64,000 bases of DNA from Bimastos eiseni (lineage: Eukaryota; Annelida; Clitellata; Crassiclitellata; Lumbricidae). Within the stretch, counting starts at the first letter, position 1, and each line of letters starts with the position of its first letter. Shown one piece after another: positions 32,321 through 43,841 of the stretch. The DNA lies in contig OY365814.1 in assembly GCA_959347315.1 (NCBI GenBank), forward strand, positions 2,779,661-2,843,660. Reading direction: 5' to 3'. A model generated the notes under the pieces. The model worked only from the letters and a program-made list of their open reading frames with translations, did no database searches and was not told the origin of the DNA. The position numbers were made by a program, and so were the translations under genes.

Positions 32321-33260
32321 TGACCGGTCGATAGACGATAAGATTGTGGCTTTAATGGCAGCTGGACTGATGAGAAGAATTATGTTTGTTAGAAGCGTGA
32401 TTGCATGATTCTTTTCATTCGTCCAACTTCAATTTAGGCGTGAATCCTTTCACATCAATCCAGCTCCCAGTTTTGCACATTCTTTTCATCAATTAATCCA
32501 GATTCTAGCTAAATTAATGTCGGGTATAGAATCTTCGGACTATCGAACCTTCGAACTACATGTATCGAATCTTCGATATCAGGGACTTTCACCTCCGGAC
32601 GTTTCACCACCGGACGATTCACCTCTAGGGGCTTTCACCTCAACTATCAAATTAAAGACTGACGCGCAAACAATGCGATTACCGTGATACTAATAAGCAA
32701 AATGTTTTAGAATGTCACAGTTATTGCAATACGGCATTTCGAAGCAAGGTATGCAAACATTCAAATAGGCTAACGCACAAGATTTATTCATACCCCACCC
32801 ATACAATGCTCAATTACCTTTTACTAGATGACATTTATTAATTATAGCGGCTTCTGATGGGCAGTAAATCGAGGTCAATGCGATTACGGAAGAGGGATAA
32901 CATTTAATTATCTCCTTATTGTGTGTCTTTACAGCTCATTGCTTATGCTTATGCTAAATAAATTTGCTTTGCACGTTATATATTATTTATGTACAATTCA
33001 ATGACAATCAACATCGAAATTTTGCTTTACATGTTTATAAATTAAGCAATATCCAGGAGGTGAAAGCCCCTAGAGGTGAAAGCCCCTAGAGGTGAAAGCC
33101 CCTAGAGGTGAAAGCCCCTAGAGATGAAAGCCCCTAAAGGTGAATCGTCCAATGGTGAAACGTCCCGAGGTGAAAGCCCCAAAAGAAGAAGCGTCCGGAG
33201 GTGAAACGCCCGGATGTGAAAGCCCCTGGAACCGAATCTTCAGATTATCAAGCGAACACC
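32321..33260. mobile_element. Foldback element family A, copy A5 in inverse orientation, interrupted
   Basis: Left part 32321-32574 begins GGTGACCGGTCGATAG and follows the reverse complement of A3 word for word with drift; right part 33242-33260 ends with AGCGAACACC, the complement of the family A left end. The break is a nested family C element (32575-33232) flanked by CGAATCTTC. The flank beyond the right end (33261-33321) is also an inverse copy of A3's left flank. Confidence 0.85.
32575..33232. mobile_element. Foldback element family C, nested in A5
   Basis: Left end GATATCAGGGACTTTCACC, right end in reverse complement GTTCCAGGGGCTTTCAC. Both ends are arrays of a 16-bp phrase, TAGGGGCTTTCACCTC, about four imperfect copies on the left (32584-32642) and about eleven on the right (33055-33230). 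CGAATCTTC occurs on both sides (32566-32574 and 33233-33241), and removing the element plus one copy restores the family A sequence. The interior is AT-rich and non-coding. Confidence 0.9.
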
Positions 33261-33321
33261 CATCTGATATCTGATCAATTTATCCTAGTCCGCTCTATCG
33301 ATTGTCTTGTTTCTTATCTTT

Positions 33322-33372
33322 ACTATCGAATCTTTGGACTATTGAACCTTCGGAATATCGAGCGGACACCCT
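33322..33372. repeat. Family A terminal array, solo
   Basis: ACTATCGAATCTTTGG... continuing to TATCGAGCGGACACCC is an inverted family A left end (complement of GGTGTCCGCTCGATA) with three phrases and no partner end. It borders the duplicated flank of A5. Confidence 0.75.
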
Positions 33373-33479
33373 TTCCACCATTCCTCAGCTCTCTGCCCCA
33401 CTCTGCCCCACTCAGTATTCTCACAAAAAAGTCTTCAACTTCATCAACTGAATTAAGCATTGCTGTATAAGGTTCTGTT

Positions 33480-34290
33480 TTGCTTACCAATGAGTTCTCA
33501 TCCCTTGCTCCTCGATCTCTGGGAACCTTGGAACCGGCCATATTCTCTTAAACGACACATTTGATGGAAATGGTTTGATTCTCCACAAATGGTGAATTCT
33601 CTTCCAAAGGCTGGACATGCTCGTAATTTATGTATACCTCCACATTTTGATCAGGCATTTTCATTACAGCGGACAGTTTATATCCGAACAGTGAAACTCG
33701 TCTCATCATGTATAGACTGTAGTTGCATCTTTGTCGATTCTGCTGCTCTACAGAAGGATGAGAAGTGCCTTCTGAAGGTCAAGATCTGGCTCGCGCAACA
33801 AACGTTCGTGAAGACGAGCATCTGGACATCCCAACACTACACGGTCACGAATCAAGCTGTCGCCGAAATCGCAGGACTTAACCCTTTTACGTAGTGAAGT
33901 GACGAATGCGTCTATCGACTCATCTGATGCCTGTGTCGATCTCCAGAAGTTGTAGTGTTCATAAACAACGTTTCTGCGAGGCGACCAATAGGCTTCAAAT
34001 TTGGAGAACGCAGGCTGAAGTTTATGCGTTTCGACGTCCGTAAATGCGTATGTATTACATACTGCTATTGCGTCATTTACCACGATATGAAGAAAGATAG
34101 CCAACTAAACATCGTCTGGTTTTTGTCTGCCCCGGACGCTTTCGTGAAGATCCGGAATTTCTGTATCCCGATTTTCCACGAGTCTTCCAAGTTGTTACTG
34201 TCCATGTTGAGCGGATTAAGCTGCTTGATAATTTCCAAGAGTCGGGGAAAGGCAGTTCTAGGTGACAACCGCACCCCATGGGTACATGTC
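33480..34290 (-). pseudogene. Gypsy-like Gag remnant
   Basis: Minus-strand pieces read NMDSNNLEDSWKIGIQKFRI, then KFEAYWSPRRNVVYEHYNFW, SIDAFVTSLRKRVKSCDFGD and LIRDRVVLGCPDARLHERLL. This is the retrotransposon Gag domain order found in Ty3/Gypsy elements of aquatic animals. Two frames are needed and the downstream zinc knuckle is degraded (YEHVQPLEENSPF near 33590). No pol follows; family A foldback sequence lies immediately downstream instead. Confidence 0.8.
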
Positions 34291-34299
34291 AAGTAGGTT

Positions 34300-36590
34300 G
34301 TAGTGATGGTAATGGTGATTTTTATTTCATTTTCGTTGAAACATTTAATAGTGAGGGAAAGTTGTCACTACATATCAGGAGTTATGTGGTGAATTTTCAG
34401 CCTTATTGGAATTTATCCTGAGGGTTCTCAACGAGGTTTAAGTGTGCCACGTTTGGAGTCAAATATCTAGCAAACTGTTTGTGCTAGGCAAATAAAATTT
34501 TCAGAGAGTGGTAGCATGTGACTGGCAGATTCAAACATGTTTTGTCTGAAAGCTTTGTGCTATGCAATGACGAAGGTACAATTCCCCCAAAATGTCATAT
34601 TTTGATGTTATTATAGCGTTGCGAATTCCATTAGTTGAATTACAACTACTACAATATTATCCAGTAATCATTATCTATAATCAATTGAAAGTCATTTCTA
34701 TATATCTCACTGTTCTACCAAAGGATATTATTTCACACATTCATGCTTTTCAGTCAGTCATAGGTACAACCGAACACTAAAATATTTTAGAAAAATTAAA
34801 TTTATGCCGCTCGATATTGTGATTTGATATCAAACACCGGCACTGCACGACGAGATTCTAAGCGCAATCTAATAAACCGATCACGCGACTAAGGTCCACG
34901 TACTGACATTGATGCGTCGGTAACAAATATCACGCACCCCTCGACTGCCTGGGTATGACATGGCAATCTTGGAAATTCCACCGATATTTACATATTTTCG
35001 TATGTCAGCATCTGAAAATGTATGCTGTCAGTGGTGGTTCATTGACTTGAACTTTTGTCCAATCCAGCATATCGTAGTATACACTTGAGCATTGAAATTG
35101 AGTTGGGGAACAACAAATTCAAGAATAGACGCATCTTTGTCATCCTAGCTTCGAGGATTCGATTGCAATCCAAGTTCACGAATGTGTTTGTATTCGTCAT
35201 TGAGAGTAATAAATTCTCAGGATGGGCAAAGAATGAGTATCGTAGTATCTCTCAACTCTTTCGATAGATAACGTGATAAATTTATAGTTTGAAAGAGATG
35301 TTTTGAACCATCTTTGCAAGATGGTTTCATTTTAATTCTAAACCATGACGGAGCATAAACTCTCATGTATGTTACTAAAGTTACAAGATTTTGAGAGGGT
35401 GTAGGTTAGTAAAAAAATGATTTATAAGCATAGGCCTAGTAGTCTATTATCTGTTGTCAACCAGCGAGAATGAGAGATTGTTCCTGGATTTCTAGTCGAG
35501 AGCGCTAGAGAACAGTGTCCGGTTGAAATGGCATCAATGTTAACAGCAACTAGGTTACTTTGGAGATATCTCCATTTTCCAATGTTAGGCTCTTATGTAG
35601 GCCTATTAACTGTCGGCTTTAGTTCATGCTTCACAAGTAAACAGTATCTTGTAATATCTTCGTAGGTGGGTAGAACAATGTCTGACAGTGCCTTACAACT
35701 GCCAAAGACCGGACACTGAGTAATTTTTATCGTTTTCAAAAACGTAGACATATACTATTTCCTGTAGTTCAAATTTTGCAACAGTCAAAATGAAGTTAGA
35801 CAATTTATAATAGGAATACACTAATCTTCATCACCCAATCACTTGCTACAATTCAAAATATAATGCAGGCTTACAAAATTGTAACAGCTAATGCTGAAAT
35901 ATAATAAATGAGAGCAAACTGAGTTCTAGTATGATGGAAACTGGGAATATTGGCAAAAAAGAAAAAGGTAACAAATTCTCGAATTGTCCTGTCAAAACGT
36001 AAACATATTTAACTGAATATTCAAATCCAGTTCCACTAATATCAATTAGTTTCACATTTCTAATGTGCATTACTGCATAATACGTACACTAGATTGTAAT
36101 AATTTCTATGATGTTCATTTTTAGTAAAATTGGTAAAATTTCGTCATGCAATTTCTCAAGACATAATATTTTTTAAATTATTTTTTAAAATGTGCATTTG
36201 GGATACAAAACACAACATTATTTCACAATTAATAGTTGCTGTTCAGAAAAAACGAATTTCACTACACCCTAATGTCAAGTATGGGGTTAAGACTTCATAT
36301 TGGATCCGCTTATCTATATCATATTCACTGCTATTATCCTCTTCTTTGCAAAACATTTCCAGTCAATGGGAATAGTAGGCCTATATTAGTTCAGTGGAAG
36401 TCTGAGGGACGCGAGAGTTCCTAATGTTTCTGTACATTAATCTCTGCAGAAACTTCTTTGTGACTTTATCTGGGAGGTCAAATGTCTTTCCCTCAGGTTG
36501 TATTGTGTTTATGGTCTGTGGTGGCACAACGGGCGCAGAACGCGTCTTCGATTCCTGATGATGGCCCTGAAGACGGTATCGTCAGCCTGA
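34300..36590. other. CARD/NHL gene intron 1, AT-rich
   Basis: No element or exon recognised over 2.3 kb; short frames are scattered and unsupported. Confidence 0.4.
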
Positions 36591-36668
36591 TCGGCTAAAG
36601 AAATAGTCTAGTGGTTGGTCAGCAATCATGAAGTCGGGGTTCAGATCCCTGCCAGGGTAGAAATTTGA
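36591..36668 (+). mobile_element. tRNA-derived SINE-like sequence
   Basis: TAGTCTAGTGGTT (A-box-like) and GGGTTCAGATCCCTGCC (B-box-like, 36638-36654) are spaced about 35 bp apart as in tRNA genes. The 5' and 3' stems do not pair convincingly, so it is taken as a SINE head rather than a tRNA. Confidence 0.45.
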
Positions 36669-37654
36669 TTGGAAATGTCTGTTGGAACACGCACCTTCTA
36701 GCCGATTCCGCTATAATAAGTTCCTAGCATGGAAGACTTGCGTGGAGCTCTTCTCTTGGTGATGGAGTTTGGTGAAAGACTGTGGTGATCTATAGTTCTA
36801 CGTAAGTCTAGTGCGCGATCGATCTTTCTTCCAGACATCATCTGACCCGACAGGGGCGTCCAGATAGGGAGTTCTGAGGCAAATGCTTCCAATTTTACCT
36901 AGGGGATATTTTATTAGTCTTTATGGGGAATATTTGTCTTCTATACCCTTTGGACCGGGGTTTGCCTCCATCACTCAGAGGGAATTGACGCCCCTGCGGC
37001 CCGAGTCTACAGTCGTGACCCAAGACTTCCATTTTTTGCAGTCTGAGTATGAAAGAAATTGTATTTCGAGAGTCTAATCTAATTTACGAATCCAAAGTTG
37101 TCCCGTTGACCACGATGACCCCGGATATTAGATTGGGCGAAAAACTCACTCATTTGGAAATAGGGAATACTAAAATAGTTTCCGCTACTGCGTGCAATGT
37201 GTCAACCAAGTGATCTAACAATAAACGAGTGTTAGGCCTACACTGATCTACCCCTTCAAGATGGAAGCTCCGAGAATGAGTGACGAACGCTATTGCAATG
37301 ACCATGTTACCAGCTTTATGATGAAGGAAAGATTAATTTTCATGTAATTTTACTGTATATTGTACAAAATAGTTAGCCTTCTTTATAGTGTATGCTTTAA
37401 AAACGTCATGCATATCTCATTTCTATGGAGTTATTTTTATAAGATCACTTTTGTTAAGATAATTTGTGCCCTCCTCATTTTTAAAAATGTCTGGGGGCAA
37501 AATTCAGACAGTGGGGGGGCTAAGAAGTTTTATTGCGCTTCACGCAATTTTTACGAATTGTTCCCCTTAATCCCCCAACTTTTCAAAACCTTCTTACACC
37601 TCTGCTGCCTTCATGACTGAGCACTTACACTGACTTTTGCTCAAGTTATTTCCT
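36669..37654. other. CARD/NHL gene intron 1, unrecognised part
   Basis: No exon or element end recognised. Confidence 0.4.
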
Positions 37655-37860
37655 TATTCCCAGAGCGTTTTGGGTCAAGCTCCACTCTATCTTTGTGACC
37701 TTATCATTTCGGCTGCCTCTCGTCGTCCTCTTCGTTCCTTAGACCGGCATGGCCTATTTCTATTGCTGACGGCTTCTCTCCAACACCCTGTCTGTTGGCC
37801 CTTTGCTTTGGATTGATATCTCCTCCCCGACTTGCTCTTTGGCTTTTACTGGCTTCCGTG
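37655..37860 (+). mobile_element. LINE 3' fragment
   Basis: Plus strand reads VLGQAPLYLCDLIISAASRR then PLRSLDRHGLFLLL. It corresponds to the A-P-x-Y-L-x-D-L-I segment before the W-N-x-L-P end of Rex/CR1-like LINEs. A close relative lies at 43120-43330. Confidence 0.7.
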
Positions 37861-38723
37861 CAATATCTACATATTCCTAGATAAAAAAGTTGAACAACCA
37901 TAAGTTACATGACATAGATTCTTGCATATTTTGGGAGAGCACAACCAGTGGCAACGATCAAACAGGGGGCGTAAAGGGGCTGGGGAACCTGACAGAGGGG
38001 CCATCTGGATGTCTCGTTTCGACAAAACTGAAAGTGGAGGGGGCCACCGGTGGGAGCCACGAACTTAGTTGGTGGAGCACTGGCGCCTCCTAGCCCATCT
38101 GTAGAGCCGCCATTGACCACAACACACTGATCATCTGATTACAGTTCAACCCTTAGCTCCTGGCTTAGACATAGAAGTCAAAACTTGGAAGATCATGTCT
38201 ATTTTAATGATTCAATTTTTCTTATTAAAATAAAATTTGAAATATTCTCTAAATCAGTACTGTTATTTTTGCTTTTGCACTTAAATAAAACCTAAAGTGG
38301 TGTAAGCCTACACCGCTCGTTAATTTGAAGTACTATGACCCACCAGACAAAGCTAGCGATTGAGCGTTAAGCTGCAATACATGGGAATTGCCGCCAACAT
38401 CCTCCGTAAGCGACTTTATTATGTTAAATTTTATCACTGAAGCTAGAAAACATAAAATGATACTGTGCTTCAACTGCTACAAAATCAATTTCACAAAAAC
38501 GTTGTGTTGCTGAATAATTAAAGCACATTTCTACACCCTATCAATTAGCAATTATGCGCCTTCGAATGCACAAAAAACCTATAGTATCGCTCATAACAAA
38601 AACCTACAAAATCGCTCAAACTAGTAACATCTTAAAGTGTGGCTAACTTAGGTGCTAATCGCAATTATTTTCTGAAATGAACAATGTTACGCTAAGCGAC
38701 TGAAATATTATTGGTTTCTTTAG
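37861..38723. other. CARD/NHL gene intron 1, last part
   Basis: No recognised feature; the stretch ends in the polypyrimidine tract GGTTTCTTTAG of the CARD exon acceptor. Confidence 0.4.
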
Positions 38724-39011
38724 ATTTGTATGAGGAAATCCACAAAACATCTACAATTATTATGAACAGCCGAAATTATCTGTTAGAAAATATTCATCCG
38801 GATGATGATTTTATTACTTCACTGTTGTCTCTAAACTGCATAACGGAAGAACAAAGTCACTTCATCCAACAACAACGTTCAAACCGAGATAAGAATGCGG
38901 AACTGTTATACCTTGCGAGATCTTTCGACGAGACAAAATCTTTATATTTTGTCAGATGTCTTCGACAAACCAACCAGAAGACAGTGGCAAGGATTGTTGA
39001 AAACGGAGGAG
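38724..39011 (+). CDS. CARD/NHL gene, CARD exon
   Basis: Acceptor CTTTAG and donor GTCAGG, phase 1 both sides. The exon encodes a six-helix caspase recruitment domain: SRNYLLENIHPDDDFITSLL, LNCITEEQSHFIQQQRSNRD, KNAELLYLARSFDETKSLYF and VRCLRQTNQKTVARIV. I-T-E-E-Q after helix 2, E-L-L in helix 4 and F-x-x-x-L-R-Q-T-N-Q in helix 5/6 are the CARD hallmarks. CARDs pair with other CARDs to build innate immune or apoptotic complexes. At 96 residues it is the full usual length and occupies a single exon. Confidence 0.85.
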
Positions 39012-39059
39012 GTCAGGTGCAGTAAACAAATTATTGTTGTGTTTTGTTAAAGTATTCCT

Positions 39060-39530
39060 AGAACGCATCTAGTAGGTTGACCTTGAACCGCTTAGAATCA
39101 TTGCCAGTGCGAAAGGCTCCGCGAGAAGAAGTAGGTTTTGAGAAAGGCAAAACAAGATGAAAGACTGCCAGTTGGAATATTAGTGCGAACAGATGGAGAA
39201 AGTGCATTCTACAGAGAGGGACCAAGTGTAGCAAAATATCGACATTGAGCCATAGGGCCTAGTTGTGCTAATTCGAGAAACAAAGAGGTCAATATACTGA
39301 AGTGGACGGAGGGAGGGAGCTGAATGGAGCCGAAGTATTACGTTAACTAGGCATCTCGGAACAAAACCCCGTTGAGCACCTGAGCCTTGAAGATTGGAAT
39401 GAGAATATTAAATTGTATACTAGCATAAAGAGGGAGCCAGAGAAGTTCATCAAACATAAAAATAGAGATGCAAGAGAAACGCGGAAAGCGAGCTACATGC
39501 ACGAGTCTAGTCTAAATAGATGTACGTTAT
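39060..39530 (-). mobile_element. LINE 3' fragment, strongly decayed
   Basis: On the minus strand the stretch 39100-39310 reads PLQYIDLFVSRI..., SLSVECTFSICSH, ILFCLSQNLLL, which aligns in order with the R-S-x-D-x-x-L-L-V-P ... W-N-x-L-P ... F-K-x-x-L end of LINE ORF2. Multiple stops. It lies in intron 2 of the CARD/NHL gene. Confidence 0.55.
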
Positions 39531-39777
39531 GGCTTTGCATTGTTTCAAAATTTTAGTTCTCACATCAGAATTTTCATGAGAAACTTAGGTTCCACTTGCG
39601 TTCTAAGTCAACGCAGCGAGTAATGCGTTCACATACGTTCATTGCTAATGACAAGATCAGGTTTCTATACAGTAGTAATCGCCACTTATGTGAGGTTAGT
39701 AATTAAGTGGATGACAGCAGTCTTTGCATCATTACCGCTTCCATTAAGGCAGAAATCAAACGTTTACAATAACCGGC

Positions 39778-40740
39778 TTTGATGAAAAGAGAATGCCGCT
39801 TAATAAGAAACCGGAATGATGAAAATATTTCTGCCTAAATGGAATCTGTGATGATGAAAAGATTTACGTTTATCCAAAACCTGAATTGATGTAAACTAGT
39901 CAGTAAAACTAGAAACTGGATTGATGAATAGAACGCCGTTTAAGTGGAATAGGGAATGTTGAGAAGATTTCAGTTTAACTAGAAGCTGGATTGATCACAA
40001 TAGTTCTGCCTATCTAGAAGCTAGATTGATATAAAGATCTCTACTTAAATTAATGTTGGATTGGTGAAAGAATACCGATTAAATAGATCCGGGAATGATG
40101 AAAATACACCTGTAATCCAACTAACAGAGATACTGAATTCTTTACGTAGATATTGGTTCATTTAAGCAGAATTCTCATGTCAATCCGACTTTTAATTAAT
40201 CATAAACAAAAATCTTCAATCGTTTCCGCTTTTATTTAGGCTGGGATATTTTATCATTCCAGCTTCCGCTTAAACGGCATTCTTTTCATCAATCCCACTT
40301 CTAGTTGGACCGAATCCCTTCATCAATCCAGCTTCTAGTTAAACAGATTCATATCTAATTAATCTCACTTCTTGTTATAAATATTTCATCATTCCAGCTT
40401 CCATTTGACGCTATCTATTCATCATTCCGCTTCCTCTGCGACATGTCCATTCGATCCCGCTTACACTTAGGCATGGAGCTTTATATCAATCCTAGAATTT
40501 CTAGAATCTAGAAAGACGGAATTCTATCCAGTCTCTAGTTAAATATACATAATTCATTTATTAAAATTCCCGCTTCCACTTAAACGGTATTCTATTAAGC
40601 AATCCACCTTCTGAATTAACAATTCATGTCATTAATCCAGCTCCTAGATGGACCGGATTCTATCCAACCTCTAATTAAATATAAGTTGTTTCATAATCTC
40701 CGCTCTTCCACTTAAACGTAATTCTTTTCATTAAAGGTTT
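39778..40740. repeat. Large inverted minisatellite of CATCAATCCAGCTTC units
   Basis: From 39778 to about 40105 the units read as AGAAGCTGGATTGATGAAAA; from about 40150 to 40740 they read as the complement, TTTTCATCAATCCAGCTTCT, with a spacer word TTAAACGGNATTC. Unit length is about 40-45 bp with two alternating unit types (one CATCAATCCAGCTTC, one CATTCCGCTTCCACTTAAA). The centre is near 40120. So the whole is an inverted pair of tandem arrays, the layout of a foldback element. Confidence 0.75.
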
Positions 40741-41374
40741 GTCGCAGTGTTTTCATATAGGCTTTATGATCTTCATTAGACGTAAAAATGTCTTCCATCC
40801 ATGATTCCTTATGTAACTGTTTCTTTTCTCATACACTCTATTGATCTGCGCGTCCTCAGCAGGAAGGCGAGTTGCTGTTTTGATCTATTTCGGTTGTTGG
40901 GAATGGCTGGATTATTCGCTTGATTGACTCGTGTGTTTGGTGGCAATGATAGCTTAATAATCCGTTTTGGTAGCGAGATCAAAGATTTTGATGAGTGTAT
41001 AACACGGCCTTGAGACAAAGAGTTAATCCAAGGTGTTGTCTCCTCTTGTCGGTTTATTCGTCAGTAGTAGGAGACCCATCCTGTGGATTACCTAATTCTC
41101 GGGACTTTGATCACAATCTCCTCCCAAGAATAGGCCTGCTAAGGCAATTGAATCATCAGATGTATGCACAAGCTTTGCTGTGAGCGTATGTACGTTGCAT
41201 ATGTCAGATGTATGTTAACAATGTCAAATTCTATGAAAAGAATTCAAATTTTAGGCCTGCCTGAATAGCCCTGGGTAAATCACACTAAACTTTTTAATGG
41301 GAAATAAGTTATAGGCCAAATGAATTTGCTTCACAAAAATTACGTTGATATATTTTTTTTCATTATGTCTATAG
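40741..41374. other. CARD/NHL gene intron 2, last part
   Basis: No feature recognised; frames on both strands (40809-41183) are unsupported. Confidence 0.4.
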
Positions 41375-41722
41375 TCGTAATAAAGGTCAACGTTCAAGGT
41401 ATTGGTGCAAGGTATACAGAGGAAACAAAGCTGCTTCACAGAGGAATTGAAGACCATCGCAAAAAAATAAAACAGTGGTCACAGAAAACGCAGAAAATTA
41501 TCAGTCAACTGAAGAAGGAAGGCATAGAAATCCTCAACTCTCAAATGGAAAGACATGCTGTGGTTGTTTGGATCTGGTGTCATTCGCAAGCAGCAATGGA
41601 ATATATTCAGAATCAGTACGAATCAAGTCAGCTACCAGATGTACTATTTGGTCTTGCCGATATTCAACCATTTTCGTCGACAGTGATCAATATTGATAGT
41701 TGTCAGTTGAAGAAAGCCGTTG
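41375..41722 (+). CDS. CARD/NHL gene, coiled-coil plus alpha/beta exon
   Basis: Acceptor CTATAG, donor GTAAAT, phase 1 both sides. It encodes a charged helix (EETKLLHRGIEDHRKKIKQW, QKTQKIISQLKKEGIEI) followed by AVVVWIWCHSQAAMEYIQNQ and YESSQLPDVLFGLADIQP. The pattern of a helix, a hydrophobic strand, C-x-S/T-x-x-A-x-x-x-I and Y-x-S-x-x-L-x-x-x-L resembles a small domain that follows CARD or Death domains in some invertebrate adaptor proteins (TRADD N-terminal-like, from memory). The function is not established. It links the CARD to the propeller. Confidence 0.7.
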
Positions 41723-41859
41723 GTAAATTCTAATCACGCAATCATCAATAAGAAAAGTTGGCAAAAGTGTATTTTAGCGTATTTTATTACCTTGTGTGCT
41801 TGCGGTGTATTTTAGCGTATTTATTTATTTCCTTCATTATTTTGTAAATAGAATCGTAA

Positions 41860-42970
41860 TCGTAATCCCAGCATTTCTATAGCGCCCACAAAACCCAAGT
41901 CGCGGGAACCAGCTTATTCACACTTCACAGGCGCTTAATCAAAACAGAATCGATAGGCAGAGGTCAAAATCCAGAGAGTGAGGCAGGTAGACAGGCAGAC
42001 AGCTAAGGCGGATGGTATTTGAAGTTGAAAGAGCGAGGAGGGGTGGGCAAAGGGGAGGATTCAGGATAGGATTTGTGAAAAAGCAATGTTTTCAGTGTTA
42101 ACTAGAAAAGCTGTGGTGAGATTGCAAGAGGTGAGGCGTTGGTGAGTTCGTACGATGATCTAATATTTGTCTTAATGCTGGAGGCAGTTTGCGCCAAAGA
42201 GGCGAAACAGCAGTAGATATGGAACGATTTGCAAATTTGAATGATGAGGCGACGCAAGGGCGAAGCAGTATTAGGGTGGAAGAGGAACGAGTTGAGCGAT
42301 GTGGTTGAATCGTGAACAGTTGACGGAGATAATTTATAGTGGCTGTGAAGATTGGAGTGTGTTGTAGGTGAGTGAAATGACCTTGTATTCAATCCTTTAA
42401 GGTATTTTGAGCCAGTGAAGTGACTTGAGGACAGGAGTGATATGGTGGTGCTTTGGGGTTTTGGCGACAGCACGGGTGAGAGCATTCTGAATGGCTTGAA
42501 GACGGTTTATTTGGGTGCTATCTATACTGAGGAAAAGGGATTCGCAGTAATCCAATTTTGCGTGAACTATTGAAGTGGCGATTGTGGATGTAGTTTTGAA
42601 GTTAAGGATGGGGCGGATTCTACGAAGATCACGGATGTGCATGAAGCAAGAGCGAGTAGGGTGGGTGATGTGTACAGCTAAGCTAAGGTTTTGTTCAAAG
42701 ATAATGCCTAGGTTGCGGACAGGAGAATTTGCAGTGAATGTGTGGGTGGATGCAGAATACAGGTTGAGAGAAATAGAGGTATCAGGAATTTTCTTCAGTT
42801 TCTCACGTAGGCCAATCAAAATTAATTCGGTTTTTGAGGATTTCATTCAGAGAAGATTTGAGGTCATCCAGGATGAGATTTTGGTGACAACATGGAGACG
42901 ATCAATGGAGTTGGAGAAGCTGGTTGGAGATAAAGAAATGAATAAATGGGTGTCGTCGGCTTACAGGTGA
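41860..42970 (-). mobile_element. LINE 3' fragment including RT catalytic box
   Basis: Minus strand, from 42968 down: ADDTHLFISLSPTSFSNSID (the A-D-D catalytic box), then KSSKTELILIGLREKLKKIP, NLGIIFEQNLSLAVHI, SCFMHIRDLRRIRPILNF, SIVHAKLDYCESLFL, HITPVLKSLHWLKIP, a frameshift near 42400, and a decayed C terminus. The 3' end (41865-41900) has ATCGTAATCGTAAT repeats and the GCGCCCACAAA word. It is the longest copy of the family also seen at 10100-11044. It lies in intron 3 of the CARD/NHL gene in antisense. Confidence 0.85.
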
Positions 42971-43119
42971 GAACAATCTCATGTACTGTTACAGAGATTC
43001 TTAGATGGCACTCTACTCTTCCGCCCCCAAAATGCAATACTTCGACAACAAGACATTAGAACTAAGAGGCAAGATGTGGAAGACAATAGGACGAATGGTA
43101 CGAGCCAGAACAGTTCTAA

Positions 43120-43330
43120 CATTAAAAGGCGCTTTTGGGTCAGGCATCTCTGTGACCTTATCCGTCGTCTAGTTTCGGCTGCCTCTCATCGTCCTCTTCG
43201 TTCCTTTGACCGACATGACGGGTGGCTTCTGTCCATTCTATTCAGCGGTTGTCCCTTTGCTTCGGAATGATGTCCCCTATTCGACCCCCTCTTTAATTTA
43301 AATTGAAGTTGCTTCTCTATCTACCCGCTA
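43120..43330 (+). mobile_element. LINE 3' fragment
   Basis: Plus strand reads IKRRFWVRHLCDLIRRLVSA then ASHRPLRSFDRHDGWLL. Same segment and family as 37655-37860, with an insertion of a few codons. Strongly truncated. Confidence 0.65.
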
Positions 43331-43613
43331 AGACATTTCCTTTTCTGCGGGGCTTTCGCACAGTTTCTGATATAGTTGCTCCATGAGTTGCACTAACATC
43401 GTCAACGTCGTCATCGTCATCGTCACCACCACCACAACCACCATCACCTTCTGTCATGGGTTCATCACCCGTTGGTGTTAATCGAATGTTTTATTGTCCT
43501 TCTCCAGACATGTCCGAAGACATGTTTCCAATATCATCTGCACGATGTTTCTGGAGTTGTGTAGGGTCTACTCTTCTGCGCACTTCTCTGTTTGTTACTC
43601 TCTGTTGCCATCT
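43331..43613. other. CARD/NHL gene intron 3 spacer
   Basis: A short CATCGTCATCACC-rich simple stretch at about 43395-43450; nothing else recognised. Confidence 0.4.
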
Positions 43614-43621
43614 AATTCGCA

Positions 43622-43833
43622 GGTGTCCGATCGATAATCCGAAGGTTCGATAGTCATAAAGTTCAATAGTCCGATGGTTAGATAATCCGGAGAAAACTCG
43701 GACTATAAATTTTTTGTCGGATTGTCGAACCTTCGGACTATCGTACCTTCCTACAATCAAACCTTCGGACTATTGAACTTTCGGACTATTGAAGCTTAGG
43801 ACTATCGAACCTTCGGACTATCGATACAGAACC
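43622..43833. mobile_element. Foldback element family A, copy A2
   Basis: Left end GGTGTCCGATCGATAATCC, right end TCGATACAGAACC. Perfect 8-bp target duplication AATTCGCA at 43614-43621 and 43834-43841. Three to four phrases on the left arm, a short centre (GAAAACTCGGACTATAAATT) and about six phrases (CTTCGGACTATCGAAC) on the right arm. No coding capacity. Confidence 0.95.
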
Positions 43834-43841
43834 AATTCGCA

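Noticed and set aside
36591..36668. Functional tRNA gene
   Set aside because: A and B boxes are recognisable but the acceptor and T stems do not pair; treated as SINE-like.
39778..40740. CRISPR-like array
   Set aside because: Units are diverged, inverted around a centre, have no unique spacers of constant length, and the genome is eukaryotic.
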